Source: Polyangiaceae bacterium (GTDB lineage: Bacteria > Myxococcota_A > Polyangia > Polyangiales > Polyangiaceae). From it: 64,000 nt of DNA. The position numbers and the translations under genes are program-made. The notes below the pieces were generated by a model. It searched no databases. It was not told where the DNA came from and worked only from the letters and a program-made list of their open reading frames with translations. Position 1 is the first letter of the stretch. Every line of letters starts with the position of its first letter. This document shows, piece by piece, positions 8,276 through 17,273 of this stretch. The DNA lies in the NCBI GenBank assembly GCA_019637295.1, contig JAHBVX010000004.1, positions 124,001 through 188,000 of the forward strand, written 5' to 3'.

Positions 8276-9961
8276 TCAGGGCGCGAGCACGACGTTTCCG
8301 TTGCGGAGCAAGTTGCCGCGACCGGTAGGCCAGAGCAGGCAGTTGTCCGCGGAGCCGGGCACGCGATAGACCTGCACCTGCGGCTTGCCATCGCCTCCGT
8401 CCTTGAGGCTCACGACGATGTCGAGTGTGCCGTCGCCGTCCGCGTCGGCGATGGTGGGCACCGGCATGGCACCCCGCGCCGGGAGCGGCAGCTCGTGGCG
8501 AAGGTTCCCGCCCGCGTCCAAGATGAACAGCGCGCTCACGCCGGTCTTGGTGGAGTACGTGGTGAACACGAGCTCCGGCACGCCATCTTGGTTGAGATCC
8601 GCCACCAGCACGCCGCCGGTGCCGACCTCGGGATCGGTGGTGTAGGTCACGCTGAACAGCAGGTTCTGCGCCGCGTCCACCGCGTGGATCTTGCCGTCGA
8701 AGCCCGCAAAGATGAACTCGGGGCCCGGCTTTGCGGGATCGATGTCTGCCACCGTCACTTGGTTGGTGATGGCCACGATGTTGTCGCCGTAGTCCCACAG
8801 CCCGCTCAGGTAGCCGCTGACGTGCAGAGGCGTCTCCCAGCCCGGGGGACGGGTGCCGTCGTGCCTCATGGCCCACAACGCCACGCCCTGCTCGCGCTGA
8901 TCCTGCGCGGCGTTCTGGACCGAAGCCAGGTACACGAGCTCGCCGCTGCCGTCGCCGTCCAGATCCACGATGGCCGGCGCGGTGTTGGTGTGGTGCGCCT
9001 GCAGCGCCGTGGCTTCGTTGGGGGCCCAACCCTGCTGCGCTTCAGCGAGATCGTGCAGCCCGCGCACGCCCATGAACTTGGTCTTGTTCTTGAACGCCGG
9101 GGCGCAGTCGAAGGCGCGACCATCCCCCTCGTGCAGCGAGTTGTAGGCGTTGTCCTGGGTGGCGAAGATGTCGGCCTTGCCATCTCCGTTCACGTCGCCG
9201 ATGGCCACGTTCTGATCGTAACCGTTGTACACGTAGCAGGCATCGTCGCAGCCCGAAGCGCCGCTGGTGTTCGGCGGGAAGCCGGCGACTGTCGAGCCGT
9301 CCGGGTTCACCGCGATGACGATGTCGCGTTGCCCATTGGCCTGCAGGTTCTGGGTGGTCACGCTCACGAGCTCGAGCAGCCCGTCGCCGTCGATGTCACC
9401 GGCGGCCAAGCTGCGCAGCTCCCCGCGGAAGGTGTAGGGGAAACCCGGGAGCGGCGTGCCGTCGGCGCGCCAGGCGTAGATCTTGTCGCTCGACGCTTGG
9501 GCGATCTCGAGCCCCGGCAAGTCCGGCCGCAAGTCCGCGACGACGGGCGACGCCCAGCAGCGACCATCCACCTGCTCGCTGAAGACGATGGTCCCATCGA
9601 GGTGCCAGCCGAGCACGAGCCCGTGTCGCGCGGCGATGATCTCGAGCGTGCCATCACCATCGAGATCCGCCACCACCGGCGACGCGAGCCACGACTCGTG
9701 CCAGCGATCACCGAGCTCGGCGATGAGCTCGGGCGCGGCGACGGTGGCGCTGCTGCCCTGACCCGGGCTGCACGCAGGCGCTGGAGGCTGGATGCCGCCG
9801 CCACCACCCGTGGCTCCACCGCTGCCGCCACTGCCGCCGCTGCCACCACCGCCACCACCGCCGCTGCCACCACTGCCCCCGGCGGCCCCGTCGTCACCGC
9901 AGGCGATCAGCAAGCCAAGCGAACACAGCCCCAAGCCCAGTCGCCACCACGTCGTGCGCAT
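8276..9961 (-). CDS. FG-GAP/VCBS-repeat lipoprotein
   Basis: The 561-residue secreted lipoprotein has the signal MRTTWWRLGLGLCSLGLLIAC, a Gly/Ser linker (about residues 28-55) and then a series of FG-GAP-type blades. Each blade carries a calcium-binding DxDGDG loop: DLDGDGTLEII, DIDGDGLLELV, DVNGDGKADIF, DLDGDGSGELV, DLNQDGVPELV and DADGDGTLDIV. Six or seven such repeats would form an integrin-alpha-like beta propeller on the cell surface. Proteins of this kind bind ligands or serve as scaffolds; no enzyme motif is visible. The start at 9961 is fixed by the signal peptide. Confidence 0.88.
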   Translation of the reverse strand: MRTTWWRLGLGLCSLGLLIACGDDGAAGGSGGSGGGGGGGSGGSGGSGGATGGGGGIQPPAPACSPGQGSSATVAAPELIAELGDRWHESWLASPVVADLDGDGTLEIIAARHGLVLGWHLDGTIVFSEQVDGRCWASPVVADLRPDLPGLEIAQASSDKIYAWRADGTPLPGFPYTFRGELRSLAAGDIDGDGLLELVSVTTQNLQANGQRDIVIAVNPDGSTVAGFPPNTSGASGCDDACYVYNGYDQNVAIGDVNGDGKADIFATQDNAYNSLHEGDGRAFDCAPAFKNKTKFMGVRGLHDLAEAQQGWAPNEATALQAHHTNTAPAIVDLDGDGSGELVYLASVQNAAQDQREQGVALWAMRHDGTRPPGWETPLHVSGYLSGLWDYGDNIVAITNQVTVADIDPAKPGPEFIFAGFDGKIHAVDAAQNLLFSVTYTTDPEVGTGGVLVADLNQDGVPELVFTTYSTKTGVSALFILDAGGNLRHELPLPARGAMPVPTIADADGDGTLDIVVSLKDGGDGKPQVQVYRVPGSADNCLLWPTGRGNLLRNGNVVLAP

Positions 9962-9985
9962 GCCTCCAGCATACCACGCCGGTGC

Positions 9986-10561
9986 CTAGGCAGCGTCGGG
10001 GCGAGGCACCACGTCGTCGGGAGCGAGCGGTCCCTCCCGCTTGAGCAGCCAGAAATCCGAGAGCGGGATCAGCAAGCCACCCAGGTTGAACACCTCCCAG
10101 CCGAGGAGCAGCTCGCTCGACCCAGGGTTGACGCTCACCAATGGACAGTAGCCCAGCCGGGCCGGCAAATCGCCGAAGCGGTTGCCGGCGACGCGGTAAT
10201 CCAGATAGTGGCCGCCTGCGAAGCCCCGCGGGAAGCGCAGCCCGGCGGCGGAGCGCACCTCGTAGTGGCCGAACGTCAGCGCGTGGCCGTGCCGGTCCCG
10301 CTTGGGTGCGGGCGGCACCGCCCACCCCGTCTGCTCCACCTTGACGTTCCAGCCTCGGAGCTGGCCCGTGCTCGGATCCCGGTGAAAAGTCTTGCGAAAG
10401 TATCTCCAGAACAGGCGATGAAACAGGGCAGGCATCGAGAGATCGACACCCGTATACGCCGTGTCGGCCAGCGCCTCGACGTCCAGCGGCTCACCTCGCG
10501 CGACGATCTCGAACAGGGCGTCGTTCGACAGCGTCAGCAGCTCTTCGAGCGTCGTGGTCAT
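9986..10561 (-). CDS. conserved-looking protein of unknown function
   Basis: The 191-residue protein has no signal peptide or membrane segment. It contains an aromatic-rich stretch (ALFHRLFWRYFRKTF, about residues 45-60) and a pattern of alternating hydrophobic residues in the C-terminal half that suggests a beta-rich fold (GHYEVRSAAGLRFPRG, HYLDYRVAG). I do not recognise the family. The ATG at 10561 is chosen; a longer in-frame reading runs antisense through the acyltransferase gene and is rejected. It is divergent from that acyltransferase gene, 102 bp away, so the two may share regulation and possibly a lipid-related process. Confidence 0.65.
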   Translation of the reverse strand: MTTTLEELLTLSNDALFEIVARGEPLDVEALADTAYTGVDLSMPALFHRLFWRYFRKTFHRDPSTGQLRGWNVKVEQTGWAVPPAPKRDRHGHALTFGHYEVRSAAGLRFPRGFAGGHYLDYRVAGNRFGDLPARLGYCPLVSVNPGSSELLLGWEVFNLGGLLIPLSDFWLLKREGPLAPDDVVPRPDAA

Positions 10562-10663
10562 GGCATGCACCGGTGGCCGGGCCGCGAGTATGGCCTGCTG
10601 CCCGCGCCGACGGCAACGGATACCCGGTGGTGCGCGCCGGAAACTTCGAGTAACGGTGGGTCG

Positions 10664-11266
10664 ATGTCGGCGCCGCATCCAGGAACCCTCTCGGCACGAG
10701 TCGCGCGGGCCGCGCTGCGCGCGCTCGGAGGTTGGCGCTACGTGGGCGAGCTGCCCGCGCCGCGCCGCGCCGTGTGCCTGGCCGTCCCGCACACGGACAA
10801 CATGGACGGCTTGCTGCTGGTGCTCTTGGCCCAGTCCGTGGGCCTGCATATCTCGTGGATGGTCAAGGATGACTGGGGCAAGCCCCCCATCGGCGTCCTG
10901 ATCAAGAGGGTGGGCGGGGTGCCGGTCGATCGTTCGGGACCGCACGGCATGGTGGGCGCCATGATCGACGAGTTTGCGCGTCGCGACGACTTCTACTTGG
11001 TGATCCCACCCGAAGGCACGCGCAAGCGGACGGAGCACTGGAAGTCCGGCTTCTACCGCATCGCGCTCGGCGCCCGGGTGCCCGTCGTTCCAGGCTTCTT
11101 GGACTACGAAAAGAGGCAAGGCGGCTTCGGTCCGGCCATCGAGCTGACCGGGAGCGTGAAGACCGACATGAACGCGATTCGCGAGTTCTACGCGAGGACC
11201 AAGCCCGAGCCACGCCACCCGGAGAAATTCGGCCCGCTGCGCCTGCGGGAAGAGGAGGAGAGCTGA
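10664..11266 (+). CDS. 1-acylglycerol-3-phosphate acyltransferase-like protein (PlsC superfamily)
   Basis: This 200-residue protein carries the acyltransferase box I HTDNMD (H43 and D48, the HX4D catalytic pair). It also has the box III-type PPEGTRKR near residues 114-121 and a box IV-like VPVVPGFLDY. It belongs to the compact PlsC branch lacking a clear N-terminal membrane helix. It should transfer an acyl group from acyl-ACP or acyl-CoA to a lysophospholipid or a related alcohol at the membrane. A methyltransferase gene follows 3 bp after the stop, so the two probably form an operon. The exact acceptor is unknown. Confidence 0.85.
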   Translation: MSAPHPGTLSARVARAALRALGGWRYVGELPAPRRAVCLAVPHTDNMDGLLLVLLAQSVGLHISWMVKDDWGKPPIGVLIKRVGGVPVDRSGPHGMVGAMIDEFARRDDFYLVIPPEGTRKRTEHWKSGFYRIALGARVPVVPGFLDYEKRQGGFGPAIELTGSVKTDMNAIREFYARTKPEPRHPEKFGPLRLREEEES

Positions 11267-11269
11267 CGC

Positions 11270-12142
11270 ATGCGCGCAGGATCGCGAAGCCGGACGAGTG
11301 ACTGGGTCGCGGCGCTCAGAGCGCTGTACAGCGAGGTCCCCGACGAGCTGCGGCTGGCGCGAGACGACGTCGCCGTCTCGTTGCTGTCCCCGGGGCTAGC
11401 CGCGCTGGTGCGCGGGCTGACCGTGAGGCCCGGCGTGGCACGGGCCGCCCACCGGCTGATCGGCGCGACTACCCTGGGGCTGAGCTACGGGGTTCCGCTG
11501 CGCACCATCGCCATCGACGAGGCCATCGTGCGCTCGGTGACGGAGGGTACGCGCCAGCTGGTGCTGCTCGGTGCCGGCCTGGACGCGCGCGCCTTCCGCA
11601 TGCCCGAGCTCGCCGGCGTGACGGTCTTCGAGGTCGATCACCCGTCCACCCAAGCCTTCAAGCGCGAGCGAACCCGGGGTCTGGTCCCGCTCGCCGAGCG
11701 GGTCGTGAGCGCTGCCATCGACTTCGAGCGCGACCGGCTCGGGGAGGTGCTGCCGAACGCAGGCTTCGACCGGGCGAAGCCGAGCGTGTGGGTATGGGAG
11801 GGCGTGACCATGTACCTGAGCCAGGACGCCATCGACGCGACCCTCGACTCGCTCGAGGCGCTCGCCGCGCCGGGCAGCCGCCTGGCGGTCACCTACCTGA
11901 AGCGAGGCTTTGGCGGTGTGGCTACGCGGCGGCTTGGCGAGGTCGGCGCCACGCTCATCGGCGAGCACCTCCGCACGCAACAGTCTCCCGACGAGCTGTC
12001 AGCGCGCCTCGTAGCCCGGGACTTCGTGGTGGAGGCCGACGAGAGCGCGCTCGACTGGGCCACTCGCTGGCCCGCGGACGACGCGCGGCGCGTGCGAGAG
12101 TACGAGCGACTCGCGGTCGCCCGGCGGCGGCCGCTCGCCTAG
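11270..12142 (+). CDS. class I SAM-dependent methyltransferase, TIGR00027/leucine carboxyl methyltransferase family
   Basis: The 290-residue enzyme has the SAM-binding motif LVLLGAGLDARAFRM (near residues 93-107), followed by FEVDHP (acidic residue for the ribose hydroxyls) and VWEGVTMYL, the trademark of the LCM/TIGR00027 family common in actinobacteria and myxobacteria. Members methylate carboxyl or hydroxyl groups of small molecules, often in secondary metabolism or polyketide pathways; the substrate here is unknown. It starts 3 bp after the acyltransferase stop, which points to a two-gene operon acting on a lipid-like substrate (inference). It converges with the MopE-like gene with only 4 bp between stops. 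Confidence 0.88.
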   Translation: MRAGSRSRTSDWVAALRALYSEVPDELRLARDDVAVSLLSPGLAALVRGLTVRPGVARAAHRLIGATTLGLSYGVPLRTIAIDEAIVRSVTEGTRQLVLLGAGLDARAFRMPELAGVTVFEVDHPSTQAFKRERTRGLVPLAERVVSAAIDFERDRLGEVLPNAGFDRAKPSVWVWEGVTMYLSQDAIDATLDSLEALAAPGSRLAVTYLKRGFGGVATRRLGEVGATLIGEHLRTQQSPDELSARLVARDFVVEADESALDWATRWPADDARRVREYERLAVARRRPLA

Positions 12143-12146
12143 TCTC

Positions 12147-13364
12147 TCAGCGGCACTCTTGCTTGCGCGACTCCTGGGTCCGGCTGCTGCTGCAGTTCAG
12201 TGAGTTGAACCCGGAGCAATAGGTGTGCGTGCCGGTCACGCCACACGCTGGCGTCGAGCCCACCCAGCCGGAAGCACCCGAGCACGTGCAGAACGTGAGT
12301 GGGCTGCCGGAACACTGCCAGCCGCAGCTCGCGCTGGCAGACGCCGTGCCCACCCAGCGGCGCTCCTCCTGCGCATCGCAGTTGTAGTCGAAGTCGATGG
12401 CCACCGGGGCGCCGGTGATGGGCGACGGCTGCCAGGCGGTGTTGTTCTCTTGCGCGGTCATGGGCCGGGCCTTGGCCTCGAAATCCCAGCAATCCGTGGT
12501 GCCGGCGCCGGGAGCCTTGGCCGTCCAGGTCCCGGTGCTGCCGCAGGACGCATGCACGTTGGTGGGCTTGGTGCACTGCTGCACGCTCGCCGCGCCCGCG
12601 GGCGCGAAGGTGTCTCCGTCGCAGTCCACGTACCAGAGGGGCGCGGTCTCGTCCGTCTGGCCATTGCAGTTGTTGTCCTTGTTGTCACAGAGCTCGGGCG
12701 CGCCGACGTACACGGCCGGATCGTTGTCATCGCAGTCCGTACCGCAGCTCCCCAGCGTATCGCTCGCGTGCCCGTCGCCATCCGCGTCGATCAGCGGGTT
12801 GTAGCAACCCTGCTCGGGATCGCACTTGTTCTCGGTGCAGGCGACGCCGTCGTCGCAGTTGGGCGGCGTTCCGCTCACGCAGGTGTTGCTCGCGACGTTG
12901 CACACCTCCGTGCCGTTGCACACGTTGTTGTCGTTGCAGTCCACGTCAGCGTAGCACTTGGCCACGCAGCTGCCGCTCGAGCAGATGAACTCGGCGCCCG
13001 CGTCGCCGGCGCCGCCCGCCGGAGCGCACGAGGTGCCGTTCGCGCTCGCCGTGCCCGAGGCACAGAAGCCACCCGCGCACGTCTCGACGCCGTTGCACGG
13101 CTCGTCGTCGTCGCACTCCGCCGGGGCGCTGCACGGCACGCCGCCATCGGCGCCGGAGCTGCCGCCGGAGCCGGCGCTGCCACCGGTCGCGCCGCCGGAG
13201 CCGGATGTTCCACCCGAGCCAGCAGCGCCACCCGTGGCGCCGCCCACTCCGGAGTCGGCCGGATCAGTGAACTTGCGTTCGTCGTCGCTGCTGCAGCTCG
13301 CGCTCACCAACGGCAGACAGAAGACGAAGGCGACGACCCCAAGACCAGAAGCTCTGAACGTCAT
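12147..13364 (-). CDS. MopE-like putative metal-binding lipoprotein
   Basis: The 405-residue secreted lipoprotein has a signal peptide (MTFRASGLGVVAFVFCLPLVSASC) and a Gly/Ser/Ala linker (about residues 40-75). Cys-rich modules follow (CDDDEPCNGVETC, CNDNNVCNGTEVC, CDDGVACTENKC), and then the 'putative metal-binding motif' DADGDGHASD-x-CGTDCDDNDP ... ELCDNKDNNCNGQTDE. That motif is shared with MopE/CorA-type surface proteins of methanotrophs, which bind copper, and with many myxobacterial proteins. The protein is probably an extracellular calcium- or metal-binding, disulfide-rich surface protein. The ATG at 13364 begins the signal peptide. Confidence 0.85.
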   Translation of the reverse strand: MTFRASGLGVVAFVFCLPLVSASCSSDDERKFTDPADSGVGGATGGAAGSGGTSGSGGATGGSAGSGGSSGADGGVPCSAPAECDDDEPCNGVETCAGGFCASGTASANGTSCAPAGGAGDAGAEFICSSGSCVAKCYADVDCNDNNVCNGTEVCNVASNTCVSGTPPNCDDGVACTENKCDPEQGCYNPLIDADGDGHASDTLGSCGTDCDDNDPAVYVGAPELCDNKDNNCNGQTDETAPLWYVDCDGDTFAPAGAASVQQCTKPTNVHASCGSTGTWTAKAPGAGTTDCWDFEAKARPMTAQENNTAWQPSPITGAPVAIDFDYNCDAQEERRWVGTASASASCGWQCSGSPLTFCTCSGASGWVGSTPACGVTGTHTYCSGFNSLNCSSSRTQESRKQECR

Positions 13365-13479
13365 GAAAGCACCTCAGCTCGAAACGTACTGACCCCGAGG
13401 AGCCCTACCCTAGCGCGCGGGCTCAGAGGCGTCGACCCTCGGGCCCGGCGTTTCCGCGGCGGACCAACCCAAGGCTGAT

Positions 13480-14307
13480 TCAGTGCCGGCCGCCGCGTCG
13501 AACCGCGCGCGCGACGGCGGCGACCCGAAGCCGCTCACGAGCGTCGGCGATGGCGGTCGCCGCGGTCACGTAGCGCTGGACACGCGGCTCGTCGGCGTAG
13601 CCCAACGCCAGCATCGCGGCCTCGAGGTCCTCGGCTATCTGCTCGCCCGGCGCGCAGCCGAGCGCCGTGAGCAAGTCGAAGACGTAGTCGAGCCAGCGCG
13701 GGTCCCGCGTGCCGGCCGCGATCGCGAGCGCGTAGCGTAGCGACGTCTCGCTGATCTCGCGCTCCACGGGTCGCCCAGCGCGGGCGTCGGCCAAGACGCG
13801 GCTCAGGTGAGACTGCAGCATAGTGATGGCCTCGTCGAAGCGGCCTTCGGCCAACACGCGATCGACGACCCGACCCACGAGCGCGAAGAAGTCCACTTGC
13901 CTGGTGCCGCTGTGGGGCGCCTCGTCGTGGGCCGCGTCGTCCTCGCGCAGCTTGAGCACCGGGCTCGAGGGTCGCAGCACGGAGATGGGTCCGCTGGCGG
14001 AGGTGAAGTGCAGCTCGAGCTCCTGATCGCCGAGCAGCACGAAGTCTCCGCTGCGCAGGCGCACGAGCGACGTGATGCGCTCCGCGTTGACGTACACGCC
14101 GTTGGCGCTCTGCAGGTCTTCGAGCGTCGCACCCGCTCGCGTCACCTCGAGGCGGGCGTGCTGTCGCGACACCAAGCTGGAGTCGAGCACGACGGCGCAC
14201 GACGAGTGACGGCCGACGATGTACACGCCCGGCGCCAACCGGAGCTCGCGCCCCCCGTGGCGGACAGTGACCGTGACCTGAGTCGAGTGAGCCTTGGGCG
14301 ACGCCAT
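13480..14307 (-). CDS. FHA-domain protein
   Basis: The 275-residue cytoplasmic protein begins with an FHA domain (about residues 8-95): GVYIVGRHSSCAVVLDSSLVSRQHARLEV and LEDLQSANGVYVN show the conserved GR, SRxH and NG residues that bind phosphothreonine. The C-terminal part (about 125-275) is alpha-helical with no recognised domain (FFALVGRVVDRVLAEGRFDEAITMLQSHL). It probably senses the output of one of the Ser/Thr kinases in the cell. The ATG at 14307 is preferred to an in-frame TTG nine codons upstream because it leads directly into the FHA fold. Confidence 0.85.
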   Translation of the reverse strand: MASPKAHSTQVTVTVRHGGRELRLAPGVYIVGRHSSCAVVLDSSLVSRQHARLEVTRAGATLEDLQSANGVYVNAERITSLVRLRSGDFVLLGDQELELHFTSASGPISVLRPSSPVLKLREDDAAHDEAPHSGTRQVDFFALVGRVVDRVLAEGRFDEAITMLQSHLSRVLADARAGRPVEREISETSLRYALAIAAGTRDPRWLDYVFDLLTALGCAPGEQIAEDLEAAMLALGYADEPRVQRYVTAATAIADARERLRVAAVARAVRRGGRH

Positions 14308-14386
14308 CGTGAACTCCGAGCCGGCTCGTACCAAAGTCCGGCCGAGCGCGAAATGCCCAGAGGCCGGCCGGCGCCGAGGCGCGAAA

Positions 14387-15520
14387 TCAGGGAGCTTCGG
14401 GGGTCCGGGCCAGCAGGTAGCGGGTCTCGGGGTTGTCCCGGCGCCAGATCACGTGGTCCATGAAGTAGTGGTGCAGGTTGACGAAGGCGAACAGCGCCGC
14501 CGCCCAGGGCGTGACGCCGAGCACCTCGGCAGAGGCCCCGCGGCGCGCCTCGTCGAGCAAGCCCGGCAAGCCGTGAAACACCATCCAGCCGAGGGCAACG
14601 GAGGCGACGGCGAGCAGTCCGAGACGGACCGCGACGGGGCGTCCGAAGTGCGGCGGCCCTTCCGTCTCCTTGGCTTCGTTGCGGCGCAAGAGCGCCACGA
14701 AGTACAGGTACTGCAGCGAGTGCAGCGCCGGGATCACGTACATCAGCAGCGGGTCAACGTGGGTGTAGAGCGTCCAGATCCAAATCGAGACCAAGAACCC
14801 GCACAGGGGTGCGGCTGGGGGCAGCCGTCCGTCGCGACGCCACTTGCGCAGCAGCACCCACGCTAGCCCCAGGGCGGAGGCCGCAAAGACGGCGCCCGTC
14901 ACCGCACCGAGCGCGGCCGGATGCGGCAGCGCCGTGTAGACGACGCCCTTCTCCTCCACGAGCTGTGCCCCTCGCGCCGGCGTCGCCCAGGCGTATGCCC
15001 AGCCCGCGTAGCAGTGGGCGAGCACCACGCGACGCTCCCGCTGGTCGAACGTGACGCCGTCGCGCGCGCTGAGCACCGTCAAGACGCCGAAGCCCTGCTT
15101 GACGTAGTGCCAGCCAACGAGCAAGAACATCAGCTCCATCAGCCCGCCCAGCGCGCGGGCGGAGCCCGACGTGACCGCGCCGATCGCCCAAACCGCCAGG
15201 ACGAGCGGCACGACGAACCCCGCGACCACGTAGCGCAGCCGCTGCGCGGGTCCGAAGGCGTCACCCAGCGCTCGACGCTTCGCGTCTTTGTAGAACAGCA
15301 AGTAGGTCACGGCGAAGTGCGGGTCGTTGATCAACAGCGCCGCGTGAAACATGAGAAACCCAACCACGAGCTCGGCTTCGTCGAGTCCGAGGCTGGAGCG
15401 CAGCCCCCACAACAGCGGCCACACCAGCAGCGTGGCCCCACCCACGGCCAGGAACTCCACGCCGCGTCTGCGCCGCCGCGTGGCAGCCGGGGCGCCGGAC
15501 AGCGCCGGCAGCGCCGCCAT
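14387..15520 (-). CDS. polytopic membrane protein with conserved-looking histidines
   Basis: This 377-residue integral membrane protein has about eight hydrophobic segments. Histidines cluster near the membrane borders: FHAALLINDPHFAV, GWHYVKQGFG, IPALHSLQYLYF and NLHHYFMDHVIWR. Such spacing is reminiscent of membrane-bound di-iron or His-metal enzymes (for example Brp/Blh-type or desaturase-like proteins), but none of the exact family motifs is complete, so I leave the function open. An in-frame GTG lies 6 bp upstream of the ATG at 15520. The gene sits downstream of the lyase-like lipoprotein gene (46 bp gap), possibly in one transcript. Confidence 0.75.
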   Translation of the reverse strand: MAALPALSGAPAATRRRRRGVEFLAVGGATLLVWPLLWGLRSSLGLDEAELVVGFLMFHAALLINDPHFAVTYLLFYKDAKRRALGDAFGPAQRLRYVVAGFVVPLVLAVWAIGAVTSGSARALGGLMELMFLLVGWHYVKQGFGVLTVLSARDGVTFDQRERRVVLAHCYAGWAYAWATPARGAQLVEEKGVVYTALPHPAALGAVTGAVFAASALGLAWVLLRKWRRDGRLPPAAPLCGFLVSIWIWTLYTHVDPLLMYVIPALHSLQYLYFVALLRRNEAKETEGPPHFGRPVAVRLGLLAVASVALGWMVFHGLPGLLDEARRGASAEVLGVTPWAAALFAFVNLHHYFMDHVIWRRDNPETRYLLARTPEAP

Positions 15521-15566
15521 CGTCACGGCTGGGGCCCTCGCGCAGCGATCACAGCGGTCGTCGGCC

Positions 15567-16664
15567 TCACTGCACCATCGGGCCGATGTAGCTCTTGGCC
15601 GCCACGACGTTGTCGTACCACTTCTTGGTCACGCCCGCGGGGTTGCCTCCCGCGTGAAACGAGAGCTGGAAGCGATCGATCTTCAGGCTGGGCACGTCTC
15701 GCAGCCGCAAGTTCGGGAAATCCGCGAGCACCTGGCCGTCGACCCACAGCGTGATGCGTCCGTCCTTCTGGCCCGGCGTGTTGGCCCGGACCATCATCTC
15801 GTACGCGTACCACTTGTCGAGGGCGGGGGTCATGTCCGGCCGGGACACGAACTCCGACCCGAAGTCGAAGGGCAGGCTCGAGTTCGGCAGCACCGTGCCC
15901 GTGGGGAAGAAGTGATCCCCCCACTGACTGCGCTGCTCGGGATGGTAGATGTACACGTTGAGCTTGCCCGGCGACGCGTCGCTGGCCGCGCCGCGCCAGC
16001 ACTCGAAGTCGACGAGGAATTTGTTCGTTCCGTCCGCGGGAACGCCGGGGGTCGCCTGCCCACCCACGAAGTAGTGCGCCGAGATCCCGCCGCCGTTGTG
16101 GCTCGAGCCCGTCACGTCGAAGTTCGCGTCGAACTTCGAGTACCAGCGCAGGAAGAGCTGATCGAGCTCCGTCGTCAGCACCTTCTGTACGGCGTTGGAC
16201 AGCTCGTTGTTCTGCTGCGGCAGGGTGAACTCCAGCGCCTTGGCCCCGGCGTACACGTTCTGGCTCTCGGTCGCGATGCGGGTCTGCGACTGCTGAAAGA
16301 AGTTGTCCCACTTCTGGCTCAGCTGGGATGCCTGCGAGTACGACTCGAAGTCGTCCGCGAAGATCACGTCCGGATCCGCCGCGATGCCCTGGTCGCCCGG
16401 GTACTTGCTGGCGATGCCGCTGCCCGCGGCGCCCGCACCGCCGCTTCCCGCTCCCCCGCCACCCGATCCCCCCGAGCCACCCGCCGCCGACGTTCCTCCC
16501 GAGTTCGAGCCCCCGCTGGCAGTCGCGCCGGTGCCACCCGCGCCCGCGCCCGCGCCCGCGCCGCCCGCGCCGCCCGCGCCGCCGCCCGACGAGTCGTCCG
16601 AGCCGCACCCAACGCTCAGCCAGCAAACACCCAACATGCCCGCGACTCGAAGCACTCGTTGCAT
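15567..16664 (-). CDS. secreted polysaccharide-lyase/ConA-like lipoprotein
   Basis: The 365-residue protein has a lipoprotein signal (VAGMLGVCWLSVGC) and an Ala/Gly/Ser linker (about residues 24-80). A beta-rich domain follows, opening with FADDFESYSQASQLSQKWD and containing FLRWYSKFDANFD, HNGGGISAHY and WYAYEMMVRANTPGQKDGRITLWVDGQ. This pattern fits a concanavalin-A-like jelly roll of the polysaccharide lyase 14/20 or laminarinase-like type, which degrade or bind acidic polysaccharides. Catalytic residues cannot be placed with certainty. A GGAGG ribosome-binding site lies about 7 bp before the ATG at 16664, which decides the start over the adjacent GTG. Confidence 0.72.
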   Translation of the reverse strand: MQRVLRVAGMLGVCWLSVGCGSDDSSGGGAGGAGGAGAGAGAGGTGATASGGSNSGGTSAAGGSGGSGGGGAGSGGAGAAGSGIASKYPGDQGIAADPDVIFADDFESYSQASQLSQKWDNFFQQSQTRIATESQNVYAGAKALEFTLPQQNNELSNAVQKVLTTELDQLFLRWYSKFDANFDVTGSSHNGGGISAHYFVGGQATPGVPADGTNKFLVDFECWRGAASDASPGKLNVYIYHPEQRSQWGDHFFPTGTVLPNSSLPFDFGSEFVSRPDMTPALDKWYAYEMMVRANTPGQKDGRITLWVDGQVLADFPNLRLRDVPSLKIDRFQLSFHAGGNPAGVTKKWYDNVVAAKSYIGPMVQ

Positions 16665-16757
16665 CACTCACCTCCGGGAGCGCCCAGCCTATCACGGCGT
16701 CCGGAGCGGCGCAGTTTGCGCTTCAGGGCCCTGCCACGCGACGGCCCGCGGCTCGGC

Positions 16758-17054
16758 TCAGTTGGACTTCAGGAAGCAGCGCTTGACGTTCGCGGATACC
16801 TGCTCACACTCATAACCCGGCCGCTCCGCGACCTCGAAGCACGCCTGCGCCTCCCGCAGCGACCCCAGCGCGTTCGAGTACCTCGCCCCGCGATTGCGCC
16901 CCCGCGACTGCGACCCCTCCGCGACGTTCAACGGCGCGCTCGCCAGCGCCCGCCGACACTGCCGCGCCAGATCCGGCTCCCTTCGCTCCAGCTCCCGCAC
17001 CAGCGGCATGACCTCTCTGATCAACTCCAGCAACACCGAATGGATTCGTAACAT
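16758..17054 (-). CDS. four-helix-bundle protein (23S rRNA intervening-sequence protein family)
   Basis: The 98-residue, entirely helical protein contains the family core: CRRALASAPLNVAEGSQSRG followed by RYSNALGSLREAQACFEVAE. Family members (S23/IVP) were first found inside 23S rRNA intervening sequences; the fold is shared with the Avd accessory protein of diversity-generating retroelements. Stand-alone copies are common in myxobacteria and have no settled function. No reverse transcriptase or rRNA gene is near this copy. The start is the ATG at 17054; longer frames run through low-complexity repeat DNA. Its upstream region is unusual, with strong hairpins and 25-bp tandem repeats. Confidence 0.85.
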   Translation of the reverse strand: MLRIHSVLLELIREVMPLVRELERREPDLARQCRRALASAPLNVAEGSQSRGRNRGARYSNALGSLREAQACFEVAERPGYECEQVSANVKRCFLKSN

Positions 17055-17132
17055 CGGACAATCTCCTCTTCCGCTCGCGCCCAGCGCGCGGCGGTCAACG
17101 CCCACCCACCCGGCTCGCGCAGGCGTCGTCCA

Positions 17133-17184
17133 GGCTGCGCGCGAAGCGCGCACGGCGCGCAGCCACCCGCAGGCGCGAAGCGCC
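17133..17184. repeat. nested GC-rich inverted repeats with GAA loops
   Basis: A perfect 10-bp inverted repeat (GGCTGCGCGC at 17133-17142, GCGCGCAGCC at 17155-17164) encloses and competes with a 7-bp stem around a GAA loop (TGCGCGC-GAA-GCGCGCA, 17136-17152). A second hairpin with the same loop, GGCGC-GAA-GCGCC, lies at 17172-17184. The two stems that share bases cannot form together, as in attenuators or REP-like elements. Confidence 0.6.
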
Positions 17185-17273
17185 GAGCATGGCGAGCACC
17201 GCCCCGTCCTGGACGACGCCGAGCAAGCCGGTAAACTCAGACGACCGCAGCACAGCCCCCGCCCCCGCAAACG

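Noticed and set aside
16758-17054. Four-helix-bundle gene as the Avd part of a diversity-generating retroelement
   Set aside because: No reverse transcriptase, template repeat or variable repeat pair is visible in the neighbourhood.
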